From JBBRBB01 sp963830175 (GTDB taxonomy: Bacteria; Bacteroidota; Bacteroidia; Chitinophagales; Chitinophagaceae), in contig CAWHKV010000002.1 of the NCBI GenBank assembly GCA_963830175.1, forward strand, positions 992,001-1,056,000: a stretch of DNA of 64,000 bases, written 5' to 3'. Of the stretch, positions 19,036 to 28,140 are shown piece after piece; position 1 is the first letter of the stretch; every line of letters begins with the position of its first letter. Made by a program: the position numbers and the translations under genes. The notes beneath the pieces were generated by a model. That model searched no databases, was not told the origin of the DNA, and saw only the letters and a list, made by a program, of their open reading frames with translations.

Positions 19036-21153
19036 ATGATAACACCGTCGAAATTTAAACACGTAAACTATTTATGGGATGATAAAAAAGCAGATGAACT
19101 TAAGCACGATGAAGTAGCACTGCTGGTTTACCGGTCAAACCTGTTGGGTGCCGACTTACGGCTTACCAATTACGGCGGGGGAAATACCTCGTGTAAGGTA
19201 ATAACAAAAGATCCATTAACAGGTGCAGAGGTAGATGTAATGTGGGTAAAAGGAAGCGGTGGCGACCTTGGTACGATGAAGCGGAGCGGGCTTGCAGCTT
19301 TGTATGTAGACCGCCTGCAAAACCTTAAAAGTGTATATCGCGGAGTGGATTATGAAGATGAAATGGTAGAGTTATTTAATCATTGCATTTTCGATCTTTC
19401 TTCCAAAGCGCCTTCAATAGATACACCGCTACATGGGTTTCTTCCGTTTAAACATATCGATCATTTACATCCCGATGCAGCCATAGCCATTGCTGCATCT
19501 AAAGACGGAGAAAGAATAACAAAAGAATTATTTAATGGAAAGATCGGATGGGTAAAATGGCAGCGCCCGGGGTTTGAATTAGGTTTAATGATGAAACAGT
19601 GCCTGGATGATAACCCCGGTATTCGCGGTATTATGCTGGGCTCTCATGGTTTATTTACGTGGGGTGATACGGCTTATGATTGTTATGTTAATACACTGGA
19701 AGTGGTTGAACAGTGCGCACAATACGTTGAGGATAATTTCAGCAAAAAGGGCGATGCATTCGGAGGTCAGAAAATCGAATCACTTCCAAAAGAGAAACGC
19801 AACGAAAAAGCTGCGGCAATTGCGCCATTATTAAGAGGATTGTGTTCTTCGGAAACTAAAATGATCGGTCATTTTACTGATGATGAGCGGGTACTGGAAT
19901 TTATAAATTCCAATGATGCAGAAAGGTTAGTGCCCATGGGTACCAGCTGCCCCGATCATTTTCTTCGTACGAAAATTTCTCCGCTTGTATTACCACTGTC
20001 ACCTGGTGATGATGTGCAGGACATGAACGCGGTTAGAAAAAAGATTACACCTCGGTTTGAAGAATATCGGAATATGTACGCTGAATATTACAACACATGT
20101 AAACACCCGAACAGCCCTGCAATGCGGGATGCAAATCCGGTTGTAATAATATATCCCGGTGTTGGCATGTTCACTTTTGCAAAAGACAAACAAACCGCTC
20201 GGGTTGCATCAGAGTTTTATATAAATGCTATTAATGTGATGAAAGGTGCCGAAGCAATATCCACTTACACCTCCCTGCCAAGGCAGGAAGCATTTAATAT
20301 TGAATATTGGTTATTGGAAGAAGCAAAACTGCAACGCCTCCCAAAACCAAAATCTTTAAGCGGCAGAATTGCATTGGTTACAGGCAGTGCAGGTGGAATA
20401 GGAAAAGCTATTGCAAAAAAGTTTGCTGAGGAAGGTGCATGTGTGGTATTAAATGATGTAAATGAAGAAAGGCTGGCCGGTGCTATGGAAGAATTCACGA
20501 AACAATTCGGGAAGGATATAGCAACATCTGCCTTGCTAAATGTTACAGACGAAGTGGGTATTCAGCAGGCTTTTGCTGCTGCTGCACTAGCATTTGGCGG
20601 TGTCGATATTGTTGTTAATAATGCAGGCATCAGTATTTCAAAATCAATTGCTGACCATTCTTCAGAAGAATGGAATAAATTATATGATATTTTGGTGAAG
20701 GGTCAGTTCCTTGTTTCTAAATCTGGTATTGAGATCATGCGTAAGCAGCAAATGGGTGGCGATATAGTGAATATCGTCTCAAAGAATGCGGTGGTTGCCG
20801 GTCCTAATAATCCCGGTTATGGCAGCGCAAAAGCAGCGCAGGCGCACCTCACACGATTGATGGCTGCTGAAGTGGGTGCCGATAAAATTCGCGTAAATAC
20901 CGTAAACCCTGATGCAGTAATATCAGACAGTAACATTTGGGCTGGTGGATGGGCAGAAGGCCGGGCAAAAGCATATGGTATTTCTGTAGAAGAATTACCT
21001 GCGTATTATGCCAGGCGAACTTTGCTGAATGAAACCATTTTGCCTGAAGATATTGCCAATGCATGTTTTGCTTTTGTTGGCGGGTTATTAAATAAGTCAA
21101 CAGGTAATACATTGAATGTAGATGGGGGAGTTGCTGCAGCATTCCCTAGATAA
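19036..21153 (+). CDS. Bifunctional rhamnulose-1-phosphate aldolase / lactaldehyde dehydrogenase (SDR)
   Basis: A cytosolic fusion of 705 residues. Residues 1 to about 430 are a class II aldolase/adducin domain with NYGGGNTSCK near residue 40 and a zinc-site-like TPLHGFLPFKHIDHLHPD region; it should cleave L-rhamnulose-1-phosphate to DHAP and L-lactaldehyde. From about residue 440 an SDR domain follows, with the NAD-binding TGSAGGIG, NNAGIS and catalytic YGSAK, and should oxidise lactaldehyde to lactate. This fusion is the standard rhamnose-pathway enzyme in many Bacteroidota. The gene is intact and 29 bases before the isomerase. Confidence 0.93.
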   Translation: MITPSKFKHVNYLWDDKKADELKHDEVALLVYRSNLLGADLRLTNYGGGNTSCKVITKDPLTGAEVDVMWVKGSGGDLGTMKRSGLAALYVDRLQNLKSVYRGVDYEDEMVELFNHCIFDLSSKAPSIDTPLHGFLPFKHIDHLHPDAAIAIAASKDGERITKELFNGKIGWVKWQRPGFELGLMMKQCLDDNPGIRGIMLGSHGLFTWGDTAYDCYVNTLEVVEQCAQYVEDNFSKKGDAFGGQKIESLPKEKRNEKAAAIAPLLRGLCSSETKMIGHFTDDERVLEFINSNDAERLVPMGTSCPDHFLRTKISPLVLPLSPGDDVQDMNAVRKKITPRFEEYRNMYAEYYNTCKHPNSPAMRDANPVVIIYPGVGMFTFAKDKQTARVASEFYINAINVMKGAEAISTYTSLPRQEAFNIEYWLLEEAKLQRLPKPKSLSGRIALVTGSAGGIGKAIAKKFAEEGACVVLNDVNEERLAGAMEEFTKQFGKDIATSALLNVTDEVGIQQAFAAAALAFGGVDIVVNNAGISISKSIADHSSEEWNKLYDILVKGQFLVSKSGIEIMRKQQMGGDIVNIVSKNAVVAGPNNPGYGSAKAAQAHLTRLMAAEVGADKIRVNTVNPDAVISDSNIWAGGWAEGRAKAYGISVEELPAYYARRTLLNETILPEDIANACFAFVGGLLNKSTGNTLNVDGGVAAAFPR

Positions 21154-21182
21154 TTAAGTATACTTATTTCAACTAGAAACCG

Positions 21183-22458
21183 ATGCATATAGAACGATCA
21201 GCCATTGAAAATTTTAATCAGCCATTTCTTGAAGATCATAAGCGTAAGTATAATTACATTTCGGGTGAACTTGAAAACGCGGATGAAATAATACAAAAAC
21301 TAATAGACTTCCAGGTAGGCATACCTTCATGGGCCTTAGGCACAGGAGGCACACGCTTCGGAAGATTTTCTGGTGGTGGAGAACCCCGCACACTCGAAGA
21401 AAAAATTGAAGATATAGGTTTGCTGCATGCATTAAATAATTCAAGTGGTTCAATTTCATTACATATACCGTGGGACATACCAACTGATACCAAACACATT
21501 CAGCAACTGGCAGCGGAAAATAATCTGCGGTTCGATGCTATGAATTCTAACACTTTCCAGGATCAGCCAAACCAGCAACATAGTTATAAGTTTGGATCGA
21601 TGCAGCATGTAAATAAAGATGTAAGAAAACAGGCGGTTGAACATAATATTGAAGTGATTAATTATGGTGTAGCACTTGGCTCAAAAGCGCTCACTGTATG
21701 GCTTTCAGACGGCTCCACCTTTCCGGGGCAACTTAACTTCAGGCATGCTTTTGAAAACACATTAGAAAGTTTGCAACAGGTATATGCCGCACTGCCCGCT
21801 GATTGGAAAATGTTTGTAGAATATAAAGCGTATGAACCCAACTTTTATTCAGCCACTGTTGGAGATTGGGGGCAATCGCTTTTGTATTCTAATAAATTGG
21901 GCAGTAAAGCATTATACGCTGGTTGATCTGGGTCACCATTTACCGAATGCAAATATTGAACAGATCGTATCTCTTTTATTAATGGAAGAAAAATTGGGCG
22001 GATTTCATTTTAACGATAGTAAATATGGCGATGATGATTTAACTGTTGGTAGTATAAAGCCTTACCAGCTTTTTCTCATTTTTAATGAATTGGTTGAAGG
22101 CATGGATGCCAAAAATATGAATCATACAATGGATTTAGCATGGATGATAGATGCATCGCATAATGTAAAAGATCCACTAGAAGATTTGTTGCAATCAGTT
22201 GAAGCAATCATGATAAGCTATGCGCAGGCACTGCTTGTGGACAGAAAAAAGTTGAGTGAAGCTCAACATAATAATGATGTAGTAACGGCACAGGAAATTT
22301 TACAACAGGCATTCCGAACTGATGTGCGCTCCCTGGTAGCTGAGGCGCGGTTCAGGTGTGGCGCGGCTTTGAGCCCCATTGCTTTTTTCAGGAATTATAA
22401 AATTCGTGAAAAATTAATTGAAGAGAGGGGAAGCCAAGCAAAAGCCACAGGTATGTAA
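21183..22458 (+). pseudogene. rhaI: L-rhamnose isomerase (RhaI type), frameshifted
   Basis: The enzyme would isomerise L-rhamnose to L-rhamnulose. The start at 21183 opens a frame that ends prematurely at 21926 (247 residues). The family sequence resumes in the next frame with TLVDLGHHLPNANIEQIV and runs to 22458. Removing one base near 21913, in the stretch coding KAL-TLVDLGHH, joins the two parts into a 424-residue protein of normal length, so a single extra base explains the break. Both halves are well conserved: N-terminal WALGTGGTRFGRF and C-terminal EARFRCGAALSPIAFFR. No slippery heptamer is evident, so programmed frameshifting is unlikely. Either a recent mutation or a sequencing error; the function of the intact gene is clear. 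Confidence 0.88.
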
Positions 22459-22492
22459 TCCAAATGTTTCCAGTGTTAACATACGGTATATA

Positions 22493-23867
22493 ATGGGTAA
22501 GAAAAAAGTAGTTGCCATTTTTGATATCGGGAAAACAAACAAAAAATTTTTGTTGTTTGATGAAAACTATTTAGTGGTTCAAGAATCTTCACAAACGTTC
22601 GAAGAGTCTGTTGATGAAGATGGCTTTCCGTGTGAAAATTTTTCTCTTTTATCTGAATGGGTTCTGGATAGTTTTAAAAATGCTGTTGACAACACCAATT
22701 ACCAGGTATCTGCAGTTAACTGTTGTGCGTACGGTGCCACACTTGTATTTTTAAATGATGAGGGCAACGTATTAACACCCATCTACAATTATTTAAAACC
22801 TTTTCCTGAAGCATTAAAAAATAAATTTTACAATACTTACGGGGGAGAAGCGCAGGTTGCTAAAGAAACTGCTTCACCGGTATTAGGCAGTTTAAATTCC
22901 GGGTTGCAACTGTACCGCCTAAAGCATCAATCACCTGAAATTTTTATGCAGGTAAAATATTCTCTTCACCTGCCGCAGTATATCATGTACCTGATTACGG
23001 GCTTGGCCGCCGCAGAAATTACCAGTATAGGATGCCATACGCACTTCTGGAATTTTGAAAAAAATGATTATCACGATTGGGTGCGGCAGGAAGGATTACA
23101 TCAAAAATTTCCTCCCTTAATAAGCAGTGAAAAGGTGTTTGCAGCCAAAAGTAAATCTCCTGAAATACTTGCCGGCATTGGATTGCACGATAGCTCGGCT
23201 GCATTGATTCCTTATCTTTTTTCTTTTCAACAACCGTTTATTCTTCTTTCTACAGGTACATGGTGTATAAGCCTGAATGCTTTTAACCATTCTGATCTTA
23301 CCATGGATGAATTGAATCAGGATTGTCTTTGCTTTTTAAATTATAAAGGTAGCCCTGTTAAAGCATCACGATTATTTGCAGGCAAAATGCACGACCAACA
23401 GGTAAAAAGAATTGCTGCTTATTTCCATACCAGGGAAGATTACTTTACATCCATTGCATACAATGATGAAATTGTAAAAGTGGTGAATGAAAAAAATAAT
23501 TTATATGGTCATAGTAAGCAAAACAAATCAGTCAATTTTATTAAGCGTGAATATAAAGAAATTTGCATCTTATGATGAAGCATATTATTGTTTGCTGATG
23601 GATATTATAGAAATGCAGAAGGCATCTACAAATCTTGTAATGAATGCATGGATTAAACACCTTTATGTAGATGGTGGATTCAGCAAAAATCAAATTTTTA
23701 TGCAATTGCTTGCTAATGCATTTCCACAATTAATGGTGCATGCAGCAGAGATGTCCCAGGGCGCTGCATTAGGCGCCGCCCTTGTTATTCATAATCATTG
23801 GAATAATAAAAATCTTCCTCTAAACCTGGTTAAGGTTTGTTTATATACGCCCCATTTTGAGCACTAA
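22493..23867 (+). pseudogene. FGGY-family carbohydrate kinase (probable rhamnulokinase), frameshifted
   Basis: From its operon position it should phosphorylate L-rhamnulose. The ATG at 22493 starts MGKKKVVAIFDIGKTNKKF, containing the FGGY N-terminal phosphate loop DIGKTN; later FILLSTGTWCISLN is the central ATP-site block. The frame ends at 23575. The C-terminal FGGY part (LYVDGGFSKNQIFMQLLANA, AAEMSQGAALGAAL) continues one frame on, up to 23867. Deleting one base near 23558, where EYK meets KFASYDEAYY, restores a 457-residue kinase of ordinary length. The lesion removes the second ATP-binding half, so the protein as encoded would be inactive. It starts 34 bases after rhaI. Confidence 0.87.
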
Positions 23868-23965
23868 ATATAATTGCCGGTTAATTTTATTTTTTTCGGA
23901 TATTGCCTTTTGTAATTATTTTCCGATTTCTTAATTACATTTTCAATCATTCAAAAATAAACCCA

Positions 23966-24670
23966 ATGAACCCAAACAAAGCCTTATGGGAAAAAGGAGA
24001 TTTTACCCGCATTGCAGAAACAATGCGCCAAAGCGGCACTGACCTTGTTTCTAAACTTGAAATTAAGAGGGGCATGAAAGTGCTTGACCTTGGCTGTGGA
24101 GATGGCACAACAGCTCTGCCTGAAGCACGCTTAGGGGCCGAATGTATTAGGTATTGATATTGCCTCAAACCTTGTAGAAGCCGCCAATAAACGAATTAAA
24201 GAAGAAGGTCTTACTAACATTACCGTTAAAGAAGGAGATGCCACTGATTTAAAGGAAGTTGAAGATGAAACTTTCGATCTGGTTGTGAGCATTTTTGGGG
24301 CATGTTTGCACCAAAACCAATGGATGTGGCGAAAGAAATGGTGCGTGTTACCAAACGAGGGGGTAGAATTGTTATGGGAAACTGGATTCCCGGAGACCCC
24401 ACACTGGTGGCTCAGATTTTAAAAATTAGTTCAGCTTATACACCGCCGCCGCCAGAAGGATTTGTTAGTCCCATGTTGTGGGGAGTTGAAAGCCATGTGA
24501 TTGAACGCTTTGAAAATGCCGGCATATCAAAAGAGAATATATCGTTCGAGAAGGAACCTTTTACTTTTGCCGGAGACTTTACTCCCGCAGAACTGGTTGC
24601 CAGGTTTAAAGATTATTATGGCCCCACTATGAATGCTTTTGAAGCCGCAGAACATGTAATAGTAGATTGG
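23966..24670 (+). pseudogene. Class I SAM-dependent methyltransferase, two frameshifts and 3' truncation
   Basis: The ATG at 23966 begins a methyltransferase with motif I VLDLGCGDGTTALPEA. The frame then fails at 24140: removing one G there continues it as NVLGIDIASNLVEAANKRI. Near 24301 one base is missing; after that point the family sequence goes on as MFAPKPMDVAKEMVRVTKRGG and GNWIPGDPT. Family similarity stops at about 24670 (AFEAAEH), roughly 35-50 residues before the usual C-terminus. Beyond it lies only unrelated sequence and then the end of the convergent decarboxylase gene. The substrate is unknown. It follows the kinase gene by 98 bases but has no obvious role in rhamnose use. Very probably non-functional as written. 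Confidence 0.82.
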
Positions 24671-24702
24671 AGTATAGGTGTTTGTACCATGATAATTAAT
24701 GT

Positions 24703-26196
24703 TTATATTGGTATATGTTGCAAGGTTTCATGCATTTTTCTGCCCTCGCGTACAACGATCTCAATAACCTCTTTTATATCTATTACTGAAGTTCTGAAAT
24801 TTACAATGCACGCCCGTAAACAATATTTTTCCTTAATCACTGCGTTTGATAAAAAGATTTCACCTGACTGTTGCAGTACATTTAATAATTTTTCGTTCAA
24901 CTTATTCAGGTAACGTTCATCAATTGTTTTTTCACCACTTGCAGGAACATACCGGAAGGTTGCTATGCTTAGGTTCTGGGTAATAGCTTCCAGTTCTTCA
25001 TGCCTGCTTGCCTCATTAAACATTAATTTAGATAATTCTATGTCATCTTTTATCATTTTAATGTAGCCCTGTTTTCCTGCCTGTTGCAAACCCATCCAAA
25101 CTTTAAGCGCCCTGAAGCCCCGGGAATTCTGAAAGCCATATTCGTAATAATTAAGTGTAGGTTCATCTGCACTGTTGTCAAAATTATAATACACCGGGTG
25201 GGCGCTAAAAGTGTCAATTAAATGTTGCGGATTCTTCACTAATGTGCATCCCGCTTCCAAAGGGGCATACAACCACTTATGCGGATCAAGTGCAATAGAA
25301 TCTGCCTCCTCTAACCCATTAAATATATTTCTGCATTCAGGTATGGCTGCAGCAGGTATGCCATAGGCACCATCAATGTGCAGCCACAGGTCGTGCGCTT
25401 TACATATAGCTGCAATTTCCTTAATGTTATCGGTTGCTCCGGTGCTTACATCGCCTGCATTTGCGATAACGAGAAAAGGTTTTTTGCCATTGTTTACATC
25501 TTTGGTTATCGTTTGCTTCAAAATATCAGTGTCCATTTTATTTTCATCATTTGTATTTATCCACCTGATGGCTTGTTTACCGTGACCAAATAAAGCAGAT
25601 GCTTTTTCTATCCATGTATGGGTGGCACCGGAGCAATAAAATACCATGTCTTGTTCCAGGCTCTTTAATCCTTCTTCCTTTAATGACTTTGGTGCTTTCG
25701 CTGTTCTTGCTGCAAGAAATGCTGTAAGGTTCGCCATGTTGCCCCCACTCACTAACAAACCACCATAATGCGATGGAACCCCAATAAATTCCGCAAGCCA
25801 TTTTACTGTTTGTTTTTCAATAGCTGTTGCCATTGGGCTTAATACATTAGCACCTGCGTTGGCATTTACAGCGGCTGCGAGCAAATCGGCTAAGGCACCA
25901 ATCGGGGTTGGGGAAGAAGTGATGTATCCAAAAAATTTCGGATGACCATTGAATAAAGAATGATTTAAAAGTAGATCAGTTGCACGAACAAGAATGTCTG
26001 AGGCAGCGATGCCGTTTTCTGGCAACGTATCTGAGTCTAAATGCGATTGAATTTGGTTAGGTGTTTCGCCGGTAGTAACTGGTCGCTTATAAAGATTCTC
26101 GTAAAATTCGGAAAGGTTATCTATCAGTTCATAACCAACTTTTTTAAACTCATTTTTATCCATATTAAATGGAGAGTCACGCTTATCGTTATTCAT
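24703..26196 (-). CDS. PLP-dependent amino acid decarboxylase (group II, aromatic-L-amino-acid decarboxylase-like)
   Basis: A fold-type I PLP enzyme of about 497 residues, probably decarboxylating an aromatic or other amino acid. The PLP lysine is in LDPHKWLYAPLEAG (about Lys307). Upstream are SGGNMANLTAF, CSGATHTWIEKA and LHIDGAYGIPAAA with the PLP-ring Asp and Ala positions. The start was placed at the ATG at 26196; a GTG at 26217 and an ATG at 26163 are alternatives. The C-terminus is complete (RACIVNFRTSVIDIKEVIEIV). Its stop lies only some 30 bases from where the neighbouring methyltransferase loses homology, which suggests a rearrangement joint between them. Substrate not predictable. 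Confidence 0.88.
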   Translation of the reverse strand: MNNDKRDSPFNMDKNEFKKVGYELIDNLSEFYENLYKRPVTTGETPNQIQSHLDSDTLPENGIAASDILVRATDLLLNHSLFNGHPKFFGYITSSPTPIGALADLLAAAVNANAGANVLSPMATAIEKQTVKWLAEFIGVPSHYGGLLVSGGNMANLTAFLAARTAKAPKSLKEEGLKSLEQDMVFYCSGATHTWIEKASALFGHGKQAIRWINTNDENKMDTDILKQTITKDVNNGKKPFLVIANAGDVSTGATDNIKEIAAICKAHDLWLHIDGAYGIPAAAIPECRNIFNGLEEADSIALDPHKWLYAPLEAGCTLVKNPQHLIDTFSAHPVYYNFDNSADEPTLNYYEYGFQNSRGFRALKVWMGLQQAGKQGYIKMIKDDIELSKLMFNEASRHEELEAITQNLSIATFRYVPASGEKTIDERYLNKLNEKLLNVLQQSGEIFLSNAVIKEKYCLRACIVNFRTSVIDIKEVIEIVVREGRKMHETLQHIPI

Positions 26197-26253
26197 AAAA
26201 AAATTTTGTACGAACACAAAATATTATATAGCAAACAATACTATTTTTCTTAA

Positions 26254-26541
26254 TTAACTTTTTTTCGATAAAAAGTATGTAGCAGGTTTTGTATTGCTTC
26301 GCTCAATTATTTTTCTTGCTTCAAGATCAAGTTTTACAGTTTCACTGTACCAGGGAATATTGCCCTCAAAATTTCCTGTCATACTTTTTTTCATTTGTTC
26401 CATTAATGCTGAATGGGTTTGCGCACCTCTTTCTAAAACCAATAACATTGTTTGTTTTATCAGCTTATACTTATCAGCATCAATTCTTTTGTTTGTTTTT
26501 TCAGGATCGGGATGCATGGTTTGTATTAGTTCAGGTTTCAT
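26254..26541 (-). CDS. Small conserved protein, DUF6958-like
   Basis: A 95-residue soluble protein with no signal peptide. The pattern MHPDPEKTNKRIDADKY at the start, and WYSETVKLDLEARKIIE then a short basic tail at the end, recalls a small family annotated as DUF6958; I am recalling this, not testing it. The predicted arrangement of helices followed by a strand pair would fit a winged-helix-like fold. The gene lies on the same strand just upstream of the decarboxylase (57 bases), so they may share a transcript. Function unknown. Confidence 0.65.
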   Translation of the reverse strand: MKPELIQTMHPDPEKTNKRIDADKYKLIKQTMLLVLERGAQTHSALMEQMKKSMTGNFEGNIPWYSETVKLDLEARKIIERSNTKPATYFLSKKS

Positions 26542-26627
26542 TTCTATGAAGTTTACTGTTTAATAAAAAGAAGGCAATTAATAAGAGTGATGGTTCTGTT
26601 TGGAAATTAGTAAAATTGCCTGGGCTG

Positions 26628-28037
26628 CTAACGTGTTTGATCAATTATCCACTTTAAAATTACAGATAATGCATCAGGAGAAAAAGTTTGCTCAATTAAG
26701 GCATATTCTGCTGGTGAGCCGGTTGCAGATTTCTGGAATAAATGATTGAGTCCGGGTAAAATAACTGTAGTAACATTTTTGTTTCCACCCAGGGTTAGTG
26801 CGGTTTTTATGGCATCTATGTTTTCTTTTGCCGGAACCTGCAGATCATTTTCTCCATTCAGGGCCAGAACCGGAACAGTTACTTTTTTTAATGCAGTTGA
26901 TGGATCATACTTTAAAAAATATTGCATCCATGGGCTGGCTAATTGTTCTACCTGTAAGCGTATAAAATCTTCTTTTGATGTTCCTTCAGGTATTTTTGTT
27001 TTAGGATTTTTATCTATAGCGGTGCTAATTAAATTCTTCAACTTTTTGTTTAATTCGGTTGAATCTTTTGTATTGTTTATTATTTTAAATGCTTCGCGGT
27101 TTATGTCGGTTGCCTCCTTTATTTCATCCTCATCCAGCCCATATGCTTTGCTTATTAATTGCTGTTGCAGAAAAAGGAGGCTATCGCCTGAGATTCCGGT
27201 GCCTGCTAATAAAACAATGAAAGCAATTTGGTTGCAACGGCTGGCTACCAGGGGTGCTATAATGCCGCCTTCACTGTGCCCGATCAATCCAATTTTTTTA
27301 TGATTGATCTCATTTCTTGTTTGCAAATATTTTACGGCTGCTTCTACATCAGTAGAAAAATCATACGAGGTAGCTTTAGAAAAATTGCCTGTGGATGAAA
27401 AGGTGCCACGGTCATCATAACGCAATACTGCAATACCATTTTTTGTGAGGTAATCGGATAAAACAAGGAAAGGTTTATGACCCATTAATTCTTCATCCCT
27501 GTTTTGAGGTCCACTTCCACTAATTAAAATAACAGCAGGAAATAAACCTTCTTTTTGTGGCAGGGTAAGTGTTCCCGATAAATTTATACCTGCATCTGCA
27601 TTTTTGAATGTTATCTTTTCTGAGTAATATGGATACGGTTTTACAGGATCTTGTGGTCTTGATATATTTACCTTTTCTACTTGCTTTCTAAATAAGTTTA
27701 AAGGAATAGATTGCCCTGCCTGTTTAAAGGTGCCCGTAATACTGCCGCTATCATTTAAAATTCCTTCATAAGTAATACCTGCATTTGCTACCTTAAGAAT
27801 AAGGGATGGAGAATTAAAATCAATTGAAGAAACAGGAATTCCTCTTGCCCCCTGGTCCGGACTATCCATGGTTCCCATTAACCCACTGTCAGTTAAATTT
27901 ATATGAAAAACTAAGCGTAACTGAATTCCCTGGAAAGATAAAATACCATTCCAGTCACCTATTACTTCTTGCGAAAAAGTGATTGTAGAAATAAAGAGAA
28001 AGAGTAGAGTAATAATAGGTTTGTTTAAATTTTTCAT
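26628..28037 (-). CDS. Secreted alpha/beta hydrolase
   Basis: The 469-residue product has a signal peptide (about 1-22), an N-terminal beta-rich region (about 25-120) seen on many Bacteroidota extracytoplasmic hydrolases, and an alpha/beta-hydrolase domain. The oxyanion region reads ILISGSGPQNRDEE, the nucleophile elbow GHSEGG, the acid ALNGENDLQVP and the histidine PGLNHLF, so the catalytic triad is complete. It is likely an esterase or peptidase acting in the periplasm or outside; substrate unknown. It lies about 100 bases downstream of the M14 carboxypeptidase gene on the same strand and may belong to the same peptide-using group. Confidence 0.86.
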   Translation of the reverse strand: MKNLNKPIITLLFLFISTITFSQEVIGDWNGILSFQGIQLRLVFHINLTDSGLMGTMDSPDQGARGIPVSSIDFNSPSLILKVANAGITYEGILNDSGSITGTFKQAGQSIPLNLFRKQVEKVNISRPQDPVKPYPYYSEKITFKNADAGINLSGTLTLPQKEGLFPAVILISGSGPQNRDEELMGHKPFLVLSDYLTKNGIAVLRYDDRGTFSSTGNFSKATSYDFSTDVEAAVKYLQTRNEINHKKIGLIGHSEGGIIAPLVASRCNQIAFIVLLAGTGISGDSLLFLQQQLISKAYGLDEDEIKEATDINREAFKIINNTKDSTELNKKLKNLISTAIDKNPKTKIPEGTSKEDFIRLQVEQLASPWMQYFLKYDPSTALKKVTVPVLALNGENDLQVPAKENIDAIKTALTLGGNKNVTTVILPGLNHLFQKSATGSPAEYALIEQTFSPDALSVILKWIIDQTR

Positions 28038-28140
28038 TTGTATTTACCTGTTAGTACGTTAAGGCAAAGCGCAGTGCATCCCTTCTTTAAAATGCTAATA
28101 CAAATTTGCCTTCATCCTGATAATACGGTTAGAAGTAAAA

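Noticed and set aside
21900..21930. Programmed ribosomal frameshift in rhaI
   Set aside because: No slippery heptamer or downstream structure was seen, and neighbouring genes carry similar random single-base changes.
26746..27303. 185-codon plus-strand frame inside the alpha/beta hydrolase gene
   Set aside because: The minus-strand gene has a full catalytic triad; the opposite frame is only its shadow.
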